Below are positions 8,344 through 16,553 of a DNA stretch of 16,792 nucleotides, one piece after another. The stretch covers positions 1 through 16,792 of the forward strand of contig DASRGK010000117.1 of NCBI GenBank assembly GCA_035651055.1, in the 5' to 3' direction. The notes below the pieces were generated by a model. The model was not told the origin of the DNA, did not search any database, and saw only the letters and a program-made list of their open reading frames with translations. Position 1 is the stretch's first letter; the number at the start of each line of letters is the position of its first letter. Source of the stretch: JAFKKF01 sp035651055. Its GTDB lineage: Bacteria > Pseudomonadota > Alphaproteobacteria > Rhizobiales > Kaistiaceae. Both the position numbers and the translations under genes were made by a program.

Positions 8344-9567
8344 ATGACCGCTATCGACGCTGCACCGGCCGCTGCCCCGGACATCCGGCTGGCGCGCAGG
8401 AACCTGTTCGTGCTTGCTACGGCCAGCGCGGTCGTGGGCTCGGTGCCGTCGGTGGCGATCACGCTCGCCGGCCTAGCCGGCAGCTATCTGCTCGGACCCG
8501 ACAAGTCGCTGGCGACCCTGCCGGTCACGGCGATGAATCTCGGCGTTGCCCTCGGCGCCATTCCTGCCGCAGCCATCATGCGGCGCGTCGGCCGCCGGAG
8601 CGGCTTCATGCTGGGCGCGCTGATCGGGACCTGCGGCGGGCTCCTCGCGGCGCTCGCGATCTTCGCCGGTACATTCCTCGGATTCACCGCGGCACTTCTC
8701 GTCATGGGCTGGGCCGGCGCCTTTACCCAGCAATACCGCTTCGCCGCCGGCGAGGGCAGCAGCGAGGCGCTGCGCGCCAAGGCGGTATCCTTCGTGCTCG
8801 CCGCCGGCGTGGCGTCGGCGGTCATCGGGCCGCAGACCGTCATCTTCACGCACGACCTGTTGCTGCCGACGCCGTTCGCGGGTGCCTTCGTCGCGGCGGG
8901 CGTTCTCTTCCTGATCGGGCTGGCCGCCGTGTCCTTCCTCGGCGGCGCGGCGCGGCTGCCCCCGCCCGTCCACGCCGCAGCCGGCGGCGGGCGGCGGCTT
9001 CGCGTGATCGTGCTGCAGCCGCGGTTTCTCGTCGCCGTACTGTGCGCGATGAGCGCCTACGGGCTGATGAGCCTGGTCATGACCGCGGCGCCGCTGGCCA
9101 TGATCAATTGCGGTCTCTCGGAGAGTAACGCCGCCCTCGGCATCCAGTGGCACGTGATCGCCATGTATGCGCCGAGCTTCGTCACCGGAACGCTGATCGC
9201 GCGCGTCGGCAAGGCGCCGGTCATCGTCGCCGGGATGGTCCTGCTCGCCGGTTGCGGGGTCGCCGCGCTCTCCGGGCTCGACATCCTCAATTTCTGGGTT
9301 GCGCTGGTCTGCCTCGGGGTCGGCTGGAACTTCGGCTTCATCGGCGCGACGGCGCTGCTGGCGGAGACCTATCGCGTCGAGGAGCGGGCTCGGATCGAGG
9401 GGCTGAACGATGCCCTCGTCTTCGGCATCGTGGCGCTGGCGTCGCTTTCCTCCGGCTCGCTCCTCAGCTTTGCCGGATGGAACGCTGTCAACCTCGTCAT
9501 CTTCCCGGTGGTGGCGCTGGCGCTGGCAGCCCTGGCGTTTGGCGGAAAGCGCCGCCAGCCGGCATGA
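8344..9567 (+). CDS. major facilitator superfamily transporter
   Basis: An inner-membrane transporter of 407 residues with about 12 hydrophobic helices and a cytoplasmic loop near residues 200-217. The loop between helices 2 and 3 carries an MFS motif-A-like element, RRVGRRSGF (around residue 81). A QQYRFAAGEG stretch and VIGPQTVI follow, features I associate with a subfamily that includes the riboflavin transporter RfnT; this resemblance is from memory and not proven. The ATG has GGGAGG about nine bases upstream. It lies 62 bases after thiL with no terminator or clear promoter between, so read-through from the rib/thi operon is possible. It converges on the hdeD-like gene. MFS membership is firm, substrate unknown. 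Confidence 0.85.
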   Translation: MTAIDAAPAAAPDIRLARRNLFVLATASAVVGSVPSVAITLAGLAGSYLLGPDKSLATLPVTAMNLGVALGAIPAAAIMRRVGRRSGFMLGALIGTCGGLLAALAIFAGTFLGFTAALLVMGWAGAFTQQYRFAAGEGSSEALRAKAVSFVLAAGVASAVIGPQTVIFTHDLLLPTPFAGAFVAAGVLFLIGLAAVSFLGGAARLPPPVHAAAGGGRRLRVIVLQPRFLVAVLCAMSAYGLMSLVMTAAPLAMINCGLSESNAALGIQWHVIAMYAPSFVTGTLIARVGKAPVIVAGMVLLAGCGVAALSGLDILNFWVALVCLGVGWNFGFIGATALLAETYRVEERARIEGLNDALVFGIVALASLSSGSLLSFAGWNAVNLVIFPVVALALAALAFGGKRRQPA

Positions 9568-9573
9568 GCGCCG

Positions 9574-9604
9574 CCGCCCGGCGCCCGTAGAGGACGCCGG
9601 GCGG
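9574..9604. terminator. hairpin between convergent MFS and HdeD-family genes
   Basis: A perfect 10-bp inverted repeat, CCGCCCGGCG (9574-9583) and CGCCGGGCGG (9595-9604) with an 11-base loop, fills the 60-base gap between the two convergent stop codons. It could stop transcription in either direction, but no T run flanks it, so the call is tentative. Confidence 0.4.
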
Positions 9605-9627
9605 GCGACTCGCCCCGGGTTGGCGGC

Positions 9628-10176
9628 CTACCGGCGGAGCGCCGTCGCCAGCATGACGTAGCCCCAGCCGGTGAAGAGGAGCGAGATGCCGGCGAGCGTG
9701 CCGAGCAGATAGACGGCCGAGAGCGGCCACTGCAGGAAGATCAGCACGCCGACCAGGATCGAGACCACGGCGGAGAGGATGATCCAGCCGACGCCGGTAT
9801 GCGGTCGCGCCTGCGCGGCGAGGAGGAGCTGGAAGACGCCCTTGGCGACGAACATGATCGCGACGAAGAGCGTCAGCGTGATCGCCCCTTCCAGCGGGTT
9901 CAGCCAGATGTCGAGGCCGGCCAGCAGGAGCACCACGCCGATCAGTACCTGCCACAGGAACCCGCCCCAGGATTCGCGCATCTGCCAGGCCTGGATGAGC
10001 TGCATGACGCCGGCGATGGCGAGCCAGACGCCGATCAGCGAGCTGACGAGGAGAGAGGGAATAAGCGGCGTCGCGATGGCGAGGATGCCGCCGATGATGA
10101 AGACGATTCCGAGGAAAAGGAACCAGCCGGAATGCGGCTTCAGGCCCGATTCCGATGTCGCGGACTGCATGGTCAT
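9628..10176 (-). CDS. HdeD family membrane protein (DUF308)
   Basis: A small integral membrane protein of 182 residues with about six hydrophobic helices (roughly residues 18-37, 41-62, 74-93, 97-120, 128-147, 152-175) in the repeated helix-pair pattern of the HdeD/DUF308 family. E. coli HdeD contributes to acid resistance at high cell density; the function here is inferred only from family. Typical elements are LGIVFIIGGILAI near the N-terminus, and LDIWLNPLEGAITLTLF between helices 3 and 4. The ATG at 10176 is chosen over the in-frame ATG at 10194 because the strong Shine-Dalgarno GGAAGGAGG (10182-10190) lies between them, about five bases before the former. It is a lone gene, divergent from trmJ. 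Confidence 0.85.
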   Translation of the reverse strand: MTMQSATSESGLKPHSGWFLFLGIVFIIGGILAIATPLIPSLLVSSLIGVWLAIAGVMQLIQAWQMRESWGGFLWQVLIGVVLLLAGLDIWLNPLEGAITLTLFVAIMFVAKGVFQLLLAAQARPHTGVGWIILSAVVSILVGVLIFLQWPLSAVYLLGTLAGISLLFTGWGYVMLATALRR

Positions 10177-10280
10177 GGTTGCCTCCTTCCGCATGCTGTC
10201 GCGGCGTCAATGTAGCCGAGTCCCGCGGAAATGGCTCGGCTTTCCGACCCCGCCGGCCCCGGCCGGGCGGACCGGTCTGC

Positions 10281-10310
10281 TTGACCCGGATCGGGGCGCG
10301 GGCGTAGCAG
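10281..10310 (+). promoter_or_regulatory. candidate promoter close to the trmJ start
   Basis: TTGACC (10281-10286) and TAGCAG (10305-10310) are separated by 18 bases, a sigma70-like arrangement. Transcription would start about 4-6 bases before the trmJ ATG at 10321, and no Shine-Dalgarno sequence precedes that ATG, so the mRNA could be nearly leaderless. The same gap (10195-10320) holds a 7-bp inverted repeat, AGCCGAG (10214-10220) and CTCGGCT (10235-10241), of unknown role. Confidence 0.35.
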
Positions 10311-10320
10311 CACGCCGGTC

Positions 10321-11130
10321 ATGAACGAGCCAGCCCAACCCCCGCCTGGCCAGCCGGCGATCATCCTCTGCGAGCCGCAGCTGGGCGAGAATGTCGGCAC
10401 CGCGGCGCGCGCCATGGCGAATTTCGGGCTCCGCGACCTCCGCCTCGTCAATCCCCGCGAGGGCTGGCCGAACGACCGCGCCCGCGCCGCGGCGAGCGGC
10501 GCCGACCACGTCATCGATGCGGTCCGGGTCTATCCGAGCCTCAAGGAGGCGATCGCCGACCTCCGTTTCGTCTACGCGACGACCCGGCGCGAGCGCGAGA
10601 TCGGCAAGCCGGTCGCCGGACCGCGCGAGGCCGCCGCGCAGATGCGGGCCAGCGCGGCCGCCGGCAGGCCCTCCGGCGTCATCTTCGGGCGCGAGCGCAC
10701 CGGGCTCACCAACGACGACATCTCCTACGCCGACGAAATCCTGACGCTCCCGGTCGATCCCGATTTCGGCTCGCTCAACGTCGCGCAGGCGGTGCTGATC
10801 GTCGCCTATGAGTGGCGGATCGCCGGCATCGCGGACGAGGCGGCGGCGCTGCCGTTCCGTTCGCCTGGCGACGGGCCGGCGCCGCGGGCGGAACTGATCC
10901 GCCTTTTCGAGCAGATCGAGGGCGCGCTCGAAGCGGTCAACTTCTTCCGGCCGCCGGAAAAACGCCCGCATGTCGTGGAATCGATCCGGTCGATGCTGCA
11001 GAAGGCGGCCCTGACCGAGCAGGAAGTGCGCACGCTCCGCGGCGTCGTGGCGGCACTCGAACGCCGCCCGACGCGGCCGCGGAAGCTTCGCGACGGGACG
11101 ATCACCACCGAGCGCGGGAAGTTCGATTGA
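10321..11130 (+). CDS. trmJ: tRNA (cytidine/uridine-32-2'-O)-methyltransferase, TrmJ/SpoU family
   Basis: A SPOUT-class RNA methyltransferase that transfers a methyl group from S-adenosylmethionine to a ribose 2'-OH; TrmJ modifies position 32 of the tRNA anticodon loop. The 269-residue protein has the N-terminal catalytic domain with the knot: AIILCEPQLGENVGTAARAM (motif 1), GVIFGRERTGLTNDD (motif 2) and LNVAQAVLIVAYEW (motif 3). A helical C-terminal extension (about residues 180-255) contains NFFRPPEKRPHVVESIRSML, typical of TrmJ. Assignment to TrmJ rather than another SpoU enzyme rests on this extension and is likely, not certain. Its stop overlaps the murI TTG start by four bases. The ATG lacks a ribosome-binding site. 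Confidence 0.88.
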   Translation: MNEPAQPPPGQPAIILCEPQLGENVGTAARAMANFGLRDLRLVNPREGWPNDRARAAASGADHVIDAVRVYPSLKEAIADLRFVYATTRREREIGKPVAGPREAAAQMRASAAAGRPSGVIFGRERTGLTNDDISYADEILTLPVDPDFGSLNVAQAVLIVAYEWRIAGIADEAAALPFRSPGDGPAPRAELIRLFEQIEGALEAVNFFRPPEKRPHVVESIRSMLQKAALTEQEVRTLRGVVAALERRPTRPRKLRDGTITTERGKFD

Positions 11131-11939
11131 GCCGGCTTCTGGTCTTCGATTCGGGCGTCGGCGGCCTGTCGGTGGCACGCGAGATCCGCAGGGCGCTGCC
11201 CGGCGCCGAGATGACCTATGTCGCCGACGATGCCGGGTTCCCCTACGGCGACTGGCCGGACAGGGCGCTCAGCGGCCATGTCGTCGCCCTGGTCGGGCGG
11301 CTCATCGCGCGCTTCGACCCGGCGGCGGTGGTGATCGCCTGCAACACGGCGTCGACGCTGGTCCTGCCGCCCCTCCGCGAGAGGTTCACGCTGCCATTCG
11401 TCGGCACCGTGCCGGCGATCAAGCCGGCGGCGGAGCGGACCAAGTCCGGCCTTGTCAGCGTCCTCGCCACCTTCGGCACGATGCAGCGCGACTATACGCG
11501 CTCGCTCATCCAGAGCTTCGCGCAGAGCTGCAGCGTGCGGCTGGTCGGCTCCGCCAACCTCGCGCCGCTTGCCGAGGCGCATATGCGCGGCGAGCCGGTC
11601 GACGAAGCCGCGGTGTTCAACGAGATCGAGCCCGCCTTCGTCGAGCGCGACGGAAAGCGCACGGACATGATCGTGCTCGGCTGCACCCATTATCCCTTCC
11701 TCCTGCCGATCCTGGAGCGGCTGGCGCCGTGGCCGGTCGAGTGGATCGACCCGGCCCCGGCGATCGCCCGGCGGGTGGCGACGGTGGCGGGGAACGCCGT
11801 GGGCGCCGGCGGCGGCGGTGGCGAGGCCTATCTCACGACCGGGAGGAAATGGCCGGAACGGCTTGCGCCGACGCTGCTGGAGATCGGCCTCGCGCCGATG
11901 AGCGGCCTCAGCGAGCCCCGCGCCGCCGCGGCGATTTGA
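11127..11939 (+). CDS. murI: glutamate racemase
   Basis: MurI converts L-glutamate to D-glutamate for peptidoglycan stem peptides, without a cofactor, using two cysteines. The 270-residue protein carries FDSGVGGLSV (Asp8-Ser9), FPYGDW, the first catalytic Cys72 in ACNTAST, GTVPAIKPA, LATFGTM, and the second catalytic Cys186 in LGCTHYPFLLP. The start is the TTG at 11127, which overlaps the trmJ stop (TTGA); it is preferred because the protein then begins five residues before the conserved FDSGVGG, where family members start, and no ATG or GTG is available nearby. Translation therefore probably depends on coupling to trmJ. The stop codon (11937-11939) falls within a consensus -35 hexamer for rpsD. 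Confidence 0.94.
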   Translation: MSRLLVFDSGVGGLSVAREIRRALPGAEMTYVADDAGFPYGDWPDRALSGHVVALVGRLIARFDPAAVVIACNTASTLVLPPLRERFTLPFVGTVPAIKPAAERTKSGLVSVLATFGTMQRDYTRSLIQSFAQSCSVRLVGSANLAPLAEAHMRGEPVDEAAVFNEIEPAFVERDGKRTDMIVLGCTHYPFLLPILERLAPWPVEWIDPAPAIARRVATVAGNAVGAGGGGGEAYLTTGRKWPERLAPTLLEIGLAPMSGLSEPRAAAAI

Positions 11940-11964
11940 CAGAAACCGGCGGGAAGACTATCTC
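11936..11964 (+). promoter_or_regulatory. probable rpsD promoter
   Basis: TTGACA (11936-11941), a perfect -35 consensus, is followed after 17 bases by TATCTC (11959-11964). The -35 box spans the murI stop codon. Transcription would begin near 11971, giving rpsD a 5' leader of about 130 bases. The spacing and consensus make this the most convincing promoter in the window. Confidence 0.6.
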
Positions 11965-11977
11965 AACCGCCGTCAGG

Positions 11978-12072
11978 GCGGGTCCTTTCGGGCCCGCTTG
12001 GCTTTCATGCGACCCGCGGAAATGCCGGAGCTTCCGGACTTTCCTGTCGTCCGGGCAACCGGAAGAGGAGGG
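11978..12072 (+). promoter_or_regulatory. structured 5' leader of rpsD (candidate autoregulatory element)
   Basis: The predicted leader holds an 8-bp hairpin, GCGGGTCC (11978-11985) and GGGCCCGC (11990-11997) with loop TTTC and one G-T pair. Downstream lie mutually exclusive pairings: CCGGA (12025-12029) with TCCGG (12033-12037), or CTTCCGG (12031-12037) with CCGGAAG (12059-12065). A strong Shine-Dalgarno-like AGAGGAGGG (12064-12072) partly overlaps the second pairing but is too far from the rpsD ATG to serve it. S4 represses its own operon through leader RNA in E. coli and Bacillus; a similar role here is inference. Confidence 0.35.
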
Positions 12073-12102
12073 CGCCTACCGAAACGAACTGAAAGGTAAG
12101 CG

Positions 12103-12720
12103 ATGACCAAGCGCATCGCGGCGAAGCACAAGCTCGATCGCCGCCTCGGCCAGAACATCTGGGGCCGGCCCAAGAGCCCCGTCAACCGCCGTGAATACGG
12201 CCCCGGCCAGCACGGCCAGCGCCGCAAGGGCAAGCTCTCCGATTTCGGCACCCAGCTGCGGGCCAAGCAGAAGCTGAAGGGCTACTACGCCAATATTTCC
12301 GAGCGGCAGTTCAAGAACATCTATTACGAGGCCATCCGCCGCGCCGGCGACACCTCGGAGCACCTGGTCAGCCTGCTGGAGAGCCGGCTCGACGCGATCG
12401 TCTATCGGGCCAAGTTCGTCCCGACCGTCTTTGCCGCCCGCCAGTTCGTCAGCCACGGCCATGTCACGGTCAACGGCAAGCGGGTCAACATCGCGAGCTA
12501 CCGCTGCAAGCCGGGCGACGTGATCGCGGTCAAGGAAAAGTCGAAGCAGATGGCGCTCGTCCTCGAGGCGAGCCAGCTCGCCGAGCGCGACGTGCCGGAC
12601 TATATCGAGGTCGACCACAACAAGATGTCGGCGACCTATGTCCGCCGTCCGGCGCTGACCGACGTGCCCTACCCGGTGCAGATGGAGCCGCACCTGGTGG
12701 TCGAGTTCTACTCGCGCTAG
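12103..12720 (+). CDS. rpsD: 30S ribosomal protein S4
   Basis: S4 is a primary 16S rRNA-binding protein that starts assembly of the small-subunit body and influences decoding accuracy. The 205-residue protein starts MTKRIAAKHKLDRRLGQNIWG and includes the conserved EYGPGQHGQRR, then KQKLKGYYANISERQFKN in the N-terminal helical domain. The S4 RNA-binding domain spans about residues 95-157 (LESRLDAIVYRAKF, then ARQFVSHGHVTVNGKRVNI). There are no N-terminal zinc cysteines, so this is the cysteine-free type. AAAGGTAA lies just before the ATG. The gene stands alone, away from the alpha operon, with its own promoter, leader and terminator. Confidence 0.98.
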   Translation: MTKRIAAKHKLDRRLGQNIWGRPKSPVNRREYGPGQHGQRRKGKLSDFGTQLRAKQKLKGYYANISERQFKNIYYEAIRRAGDTSEHLVSLLESRLDAIVYRAKFVPTVFAARQFVSHGHVTVNGKRVNIASYRCKPGDVIAVKEKSKQMALVLEASQLAERDVPDYIEVDHNKMSATYVRRPALTDVPYPVQMEPHLVVEFYSR

Positions 12721-12739
12721 CCCGGCACCGCCGAATCTC

Positions 12740-12769
12740 AAAAAAGGCCGCCCAGGGGCGGCCTTTTTT
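12740..12769. terminator. bidirectional intrinsic terminator after rpsD
   Basis: AAAAAA (12740-12745), stem GGCCGCC (12746-12752), a short CAGG loop, stem GGCGGCC (12757-12763) and TTTTTT (12764-12769) form a textbook Rho-independent terminator. It begins 20 bases after the rpsD stop. The A tract on the other side lets it also stop transcripts arriving from grxD on the minus strand. Between it and the grxD stop (12770-12911) I see no gene, only a 6-bp inverted repeat at 12787-12801 and an 8-bp bulged hairpin at 12899-12921 that overlaps the grxD stop. Confidence 0.92.
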
Positions 12770-12911
12770 GTGCCGGATCGCGGGTCGGCGGCCATGCCGC
12801 CAGCCGCGCTTCGGATCCGCGAAACACCTCGGGGCGAAGCATGTGCCCCCCCGGCGCGCAGCAACCGGCAGTTCAGGTTCCGCCGGAAGAGGCGGGACGG
12901 CGCCTGCCCGT

Positions 12912-13256
12912 TCAGGCCGCCGGCGACGGCTCCGCGACGGCAACGCCCTTGCTCGTCAGGAGGGACTGCAGCTCGCCCTCCTGGAACATCTCCCGGACGA
13001 TATCGCAACCGCCGACGAACTCGCCCTTGACGTAGAGCTGCGGGATGGTCGGCCAGTTGGAATATTCCTTGATGCCCTGGCGGATTTCCATGTTTTCCAG
13101 GACGTTCACGCCTTTGTACTCGACGCCGAGATAGTCGAGAATCTGGACCACCTGGCTCGAGAAGCCGCATTGCGGGAAGGTCGGCGTGCCCTTCATGAAC
13201 AGAAGCACGTCGTTGCTCTTCACCTCGTTGTCGATCCAGGCCTGAATTTCGCTCAT
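12912..13256 (-). CDS. grxD: monothiol glutaredoxin, Grx4 type
   Basis: CGFS-type glutaredoxins bind a [2Fe-2S] cluster with glutathione and act in Fe-S transfer and iron sensing, often in complex with BolA. The 114-residue protein has GTPTFPQCGFS with the active Cys30, then WPTIPQLYVKGEFVGGCDIV, which forms the glutathione-binding TIPQ and GG-D elements. The ATG at 13256 (MSEIQ) is chosen; an in-frame TTG at 13268 would add four residues. GGGA lies about seven bases upstream. Upstream genes on the same strand are the exported unknown protein, bolA and purL, but a promoter-like sequence in the 63-base gap suggests separate expression. It converges on rpsD. Confidence 0.95.
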   Translation of the reverse strand: MSEIQAWIDNEVKSNDVLLFMKGTPTFPQCGFSSQVVQILDYLGVEYKGVNVLENMEIRQGIKEYSNWPTIPQLYVKGEFVGGCDIVREMFQEGELQSLLTSKGVAVAEPSPAA

Positions 13257-13287
13257 GACGAGTCCCAAGGTTCCTGCGATTGGTTGA

Positions 13288-13317
13288 GGTATATGAGCTT
13301 TCCTGCAGGTTTTGCAA
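13288..13317 (-). promoter_or_regulatory. candidate grxD promoter
   Basis: On the minus strand TTGCAA (13312-13317) and TATACC (13288-13293) are separated by 18 bases, placing the transcript start about 25 bases before the grxD ATG. Each hexamer matches the sigma70 consensus at four of six positions. The sequence is notably more AT-rich than its surroundings. Confidence 0.4.
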
Positions 13318-13319
13318 CG

Positions 13320-13919
13320 CTACTCGGCGCCGCGCGGGTCGATGCAGCACTCGGCGTCCGGCCGGGTCGAGAAGTTGCGGATGAGGAAGGTGACGAGGTT
13401 GAGCAGTTCCGCCGCATTGGCGGTCGGAACGAAGCACTCGACGACGTAGAGCCGGCCGGCGTCGACCGCCTCGGCCCGGTAGATGTTGAGGGGGACGCCG
13501 CTCGGGTTCTCGCCGGTCTCGCCCCAGTAGAGGAAGGCCGGCCCGCTCTGGAACGAGGTCAGGCCCTTCTGCCGCGCCTCGAAGCGCGGAAAGGTCTCGC
13601 GCCACATCGCTTCCGCGGAGGCGACGTCGAAGGAGGAAAGCGCGTGCTCGGCGGTCCACCCGGCTTCCGTGTCCGGCCTGACCAGAACCTCGCATTGCAG
13701 CGGGTGGCCCGGATAGTCGAGGTGGAAGGCCGAGCCTGACAACGTCGCGCCCCGCACCATGAAGTCGGGATAGATCACGGTGAAAGGCTGGTCGGGCCGC
13801 AGGCTGTGCGCGACCTCGAACCGGATGTCTTCTGCCATCGCCTCCGTCGTGCCCGCCGCAGCGAGCACGGCCGCGGCGAGCAGGCCCGCCCGTCGTCCCT
13901 GCCGGTCAGTCCGGCGCAC
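13320..13919 (-). CDS. exported protein of unknown function between bolA and grxD
   Basis: I do not recognise this family. From the GTG at 13919 it has 199 residues and opens with a clear signal peptide: a basic stretch (RRTDRQGRR), a hydrophobic core (AGLLAAAVLAAAG) and an AMA-ED cleavage site near residue 29. The mature part looks like a single mixed alpha/beta domain: DIRFEVAHSLRPDQPF, HLDYPGHPLQCEVLVRPD, then FLYWGETGENPSGVPLNIYRAE and LYVVECFVPTANAAELLNLVTFLI. It has four cysteines, two of them adjacent near the C-terminus (AECCIDP). The GTG overlaps the bolA stop by 14 bases and gives a signal peptide of normal length; an in-frame ATG at 13976 would add 19 residues lying deep inside bolA. 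Coupling to bolA is implied, function unknown. Confidence 0.75.
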   Translation of the reverse strand: MRRTDRQGRRAGLLAAAVLAAAGTTEAMAEDIRFEVAHSLRPDQPFTVIYPDFMVRGATLSGSAFHLDYPGHPLQCEVLVRPDTEAGWTAEHALSSFDVASAEAMWRETFPRFEARQKGLTSFQSGPAFLYWGETGENPSGVPLNIYRAEAVDAGRLYVVECFVPTANAAELLNLVTFLIRNFSTRPDAECCIDPRGAE

Positions 13920-14139
13920 TGGTCTGCAGCGCCAGTGCGTGGAGCGCGCCGCCCATGCTGCCGCCGAGCGCGGCATAGACCATCTGGTGCTGCTGCACCC
14001 GGCTCTTGCCGCGGAACGACTCGGAGACGACCTCGGCGGCGTAATGGTCGCCGTCGCCGGCCAGATCGCGGATGACGACCTTCGCGTCGGGAAGCGCCGA
14101 TTTGATCAGCGTTTCGATCTCGCGCGCATTCATCGCCAT
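13906..14139 (-). CDS. bolA: BolA family protein
   Basis: BolA-like proteins partner with CGFS glutaredoxins to bind [2Fe-2S] clusters and take part in iron homeostasis; some also bind DNA. The 77-residue protein has the class II KH-like fold with the signature SFRGKSRVQQHQMVYAALGG (about residues 41-60) and a C-terminal His in ALHALALQ. The ATG at 14139 is preferred to that at 14133 because GGAGG lies eight bases upstream. It follows purL after 22 bases and overlaps the next gene by 14. A grxD gene 0.65 kb downstream encodes its likely partner. Confidence 0.95.
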   Translation of the reverse strand: MAMNAREIETLIKSALPDAKVVIRDLAGDGDHYAAEVVSESFRGKSRVQQHQMVYAALGGSMGGALHALALQTSAPD

Positions 14140-14161
14140 GGGGCCACGCCTCCGCCGGGGC

Positions 14162-16369
<2,208 letters not shown>

Positions 16370-16464
16370 CGGAAAGGGACGCCTGGCTGGCGGAATCTCG
16401 CGCGTGCGAAAAGACCAAAGAAGACGGGCGGAAGCAAGGTTAAGCGGCGCCCGTTCACCGCATC

Positions 16465-16502
16465 CCGGCCGCGTTGTTACGGCCGGTTGCGGAATGTGAT
16501 AT
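16465..16502 (+). promoter_or_regulatory. candidate promoter with overlapping inverted repeat
   Basis: TTGTTA (16474-16479), 17 bases, then TGATAT (16497-16502) forms a sigma70-like promoter for the proline-rich gene at 16554. A perfect 7-bp inverted repeat, CCGGCCG (16465-16471) and CGGCCGG (16480-16486), flanks the -35 box so that a bound dimer would cover it. The rest of the 184-base divergent gap to purL shows no other clear element. Confidence 0.35.
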
Positions 16503-16553
16503 CAGGCTCCGGGGTTAGTGAATTCCATCAAAGGCATGAGAGAGGGAGTTGCC

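Noticed and set aside
12787..12921. Two further hairpins between the rpsD terminator and grxD
   Set aside because: They are short (6 bp and a bulged 8 bp), lack T runs in either direction, and the bidirectional terminator at 12740-12769 already suffices for both genes.
12076..13695. 539-codon minus-strand frame across rpsD and grxD
   Set aside because: It is antisense to rpsD, crosses the intrinsic terminator, and overlaps grxD and the exported protein gene out of frame. It is compositional shadow.
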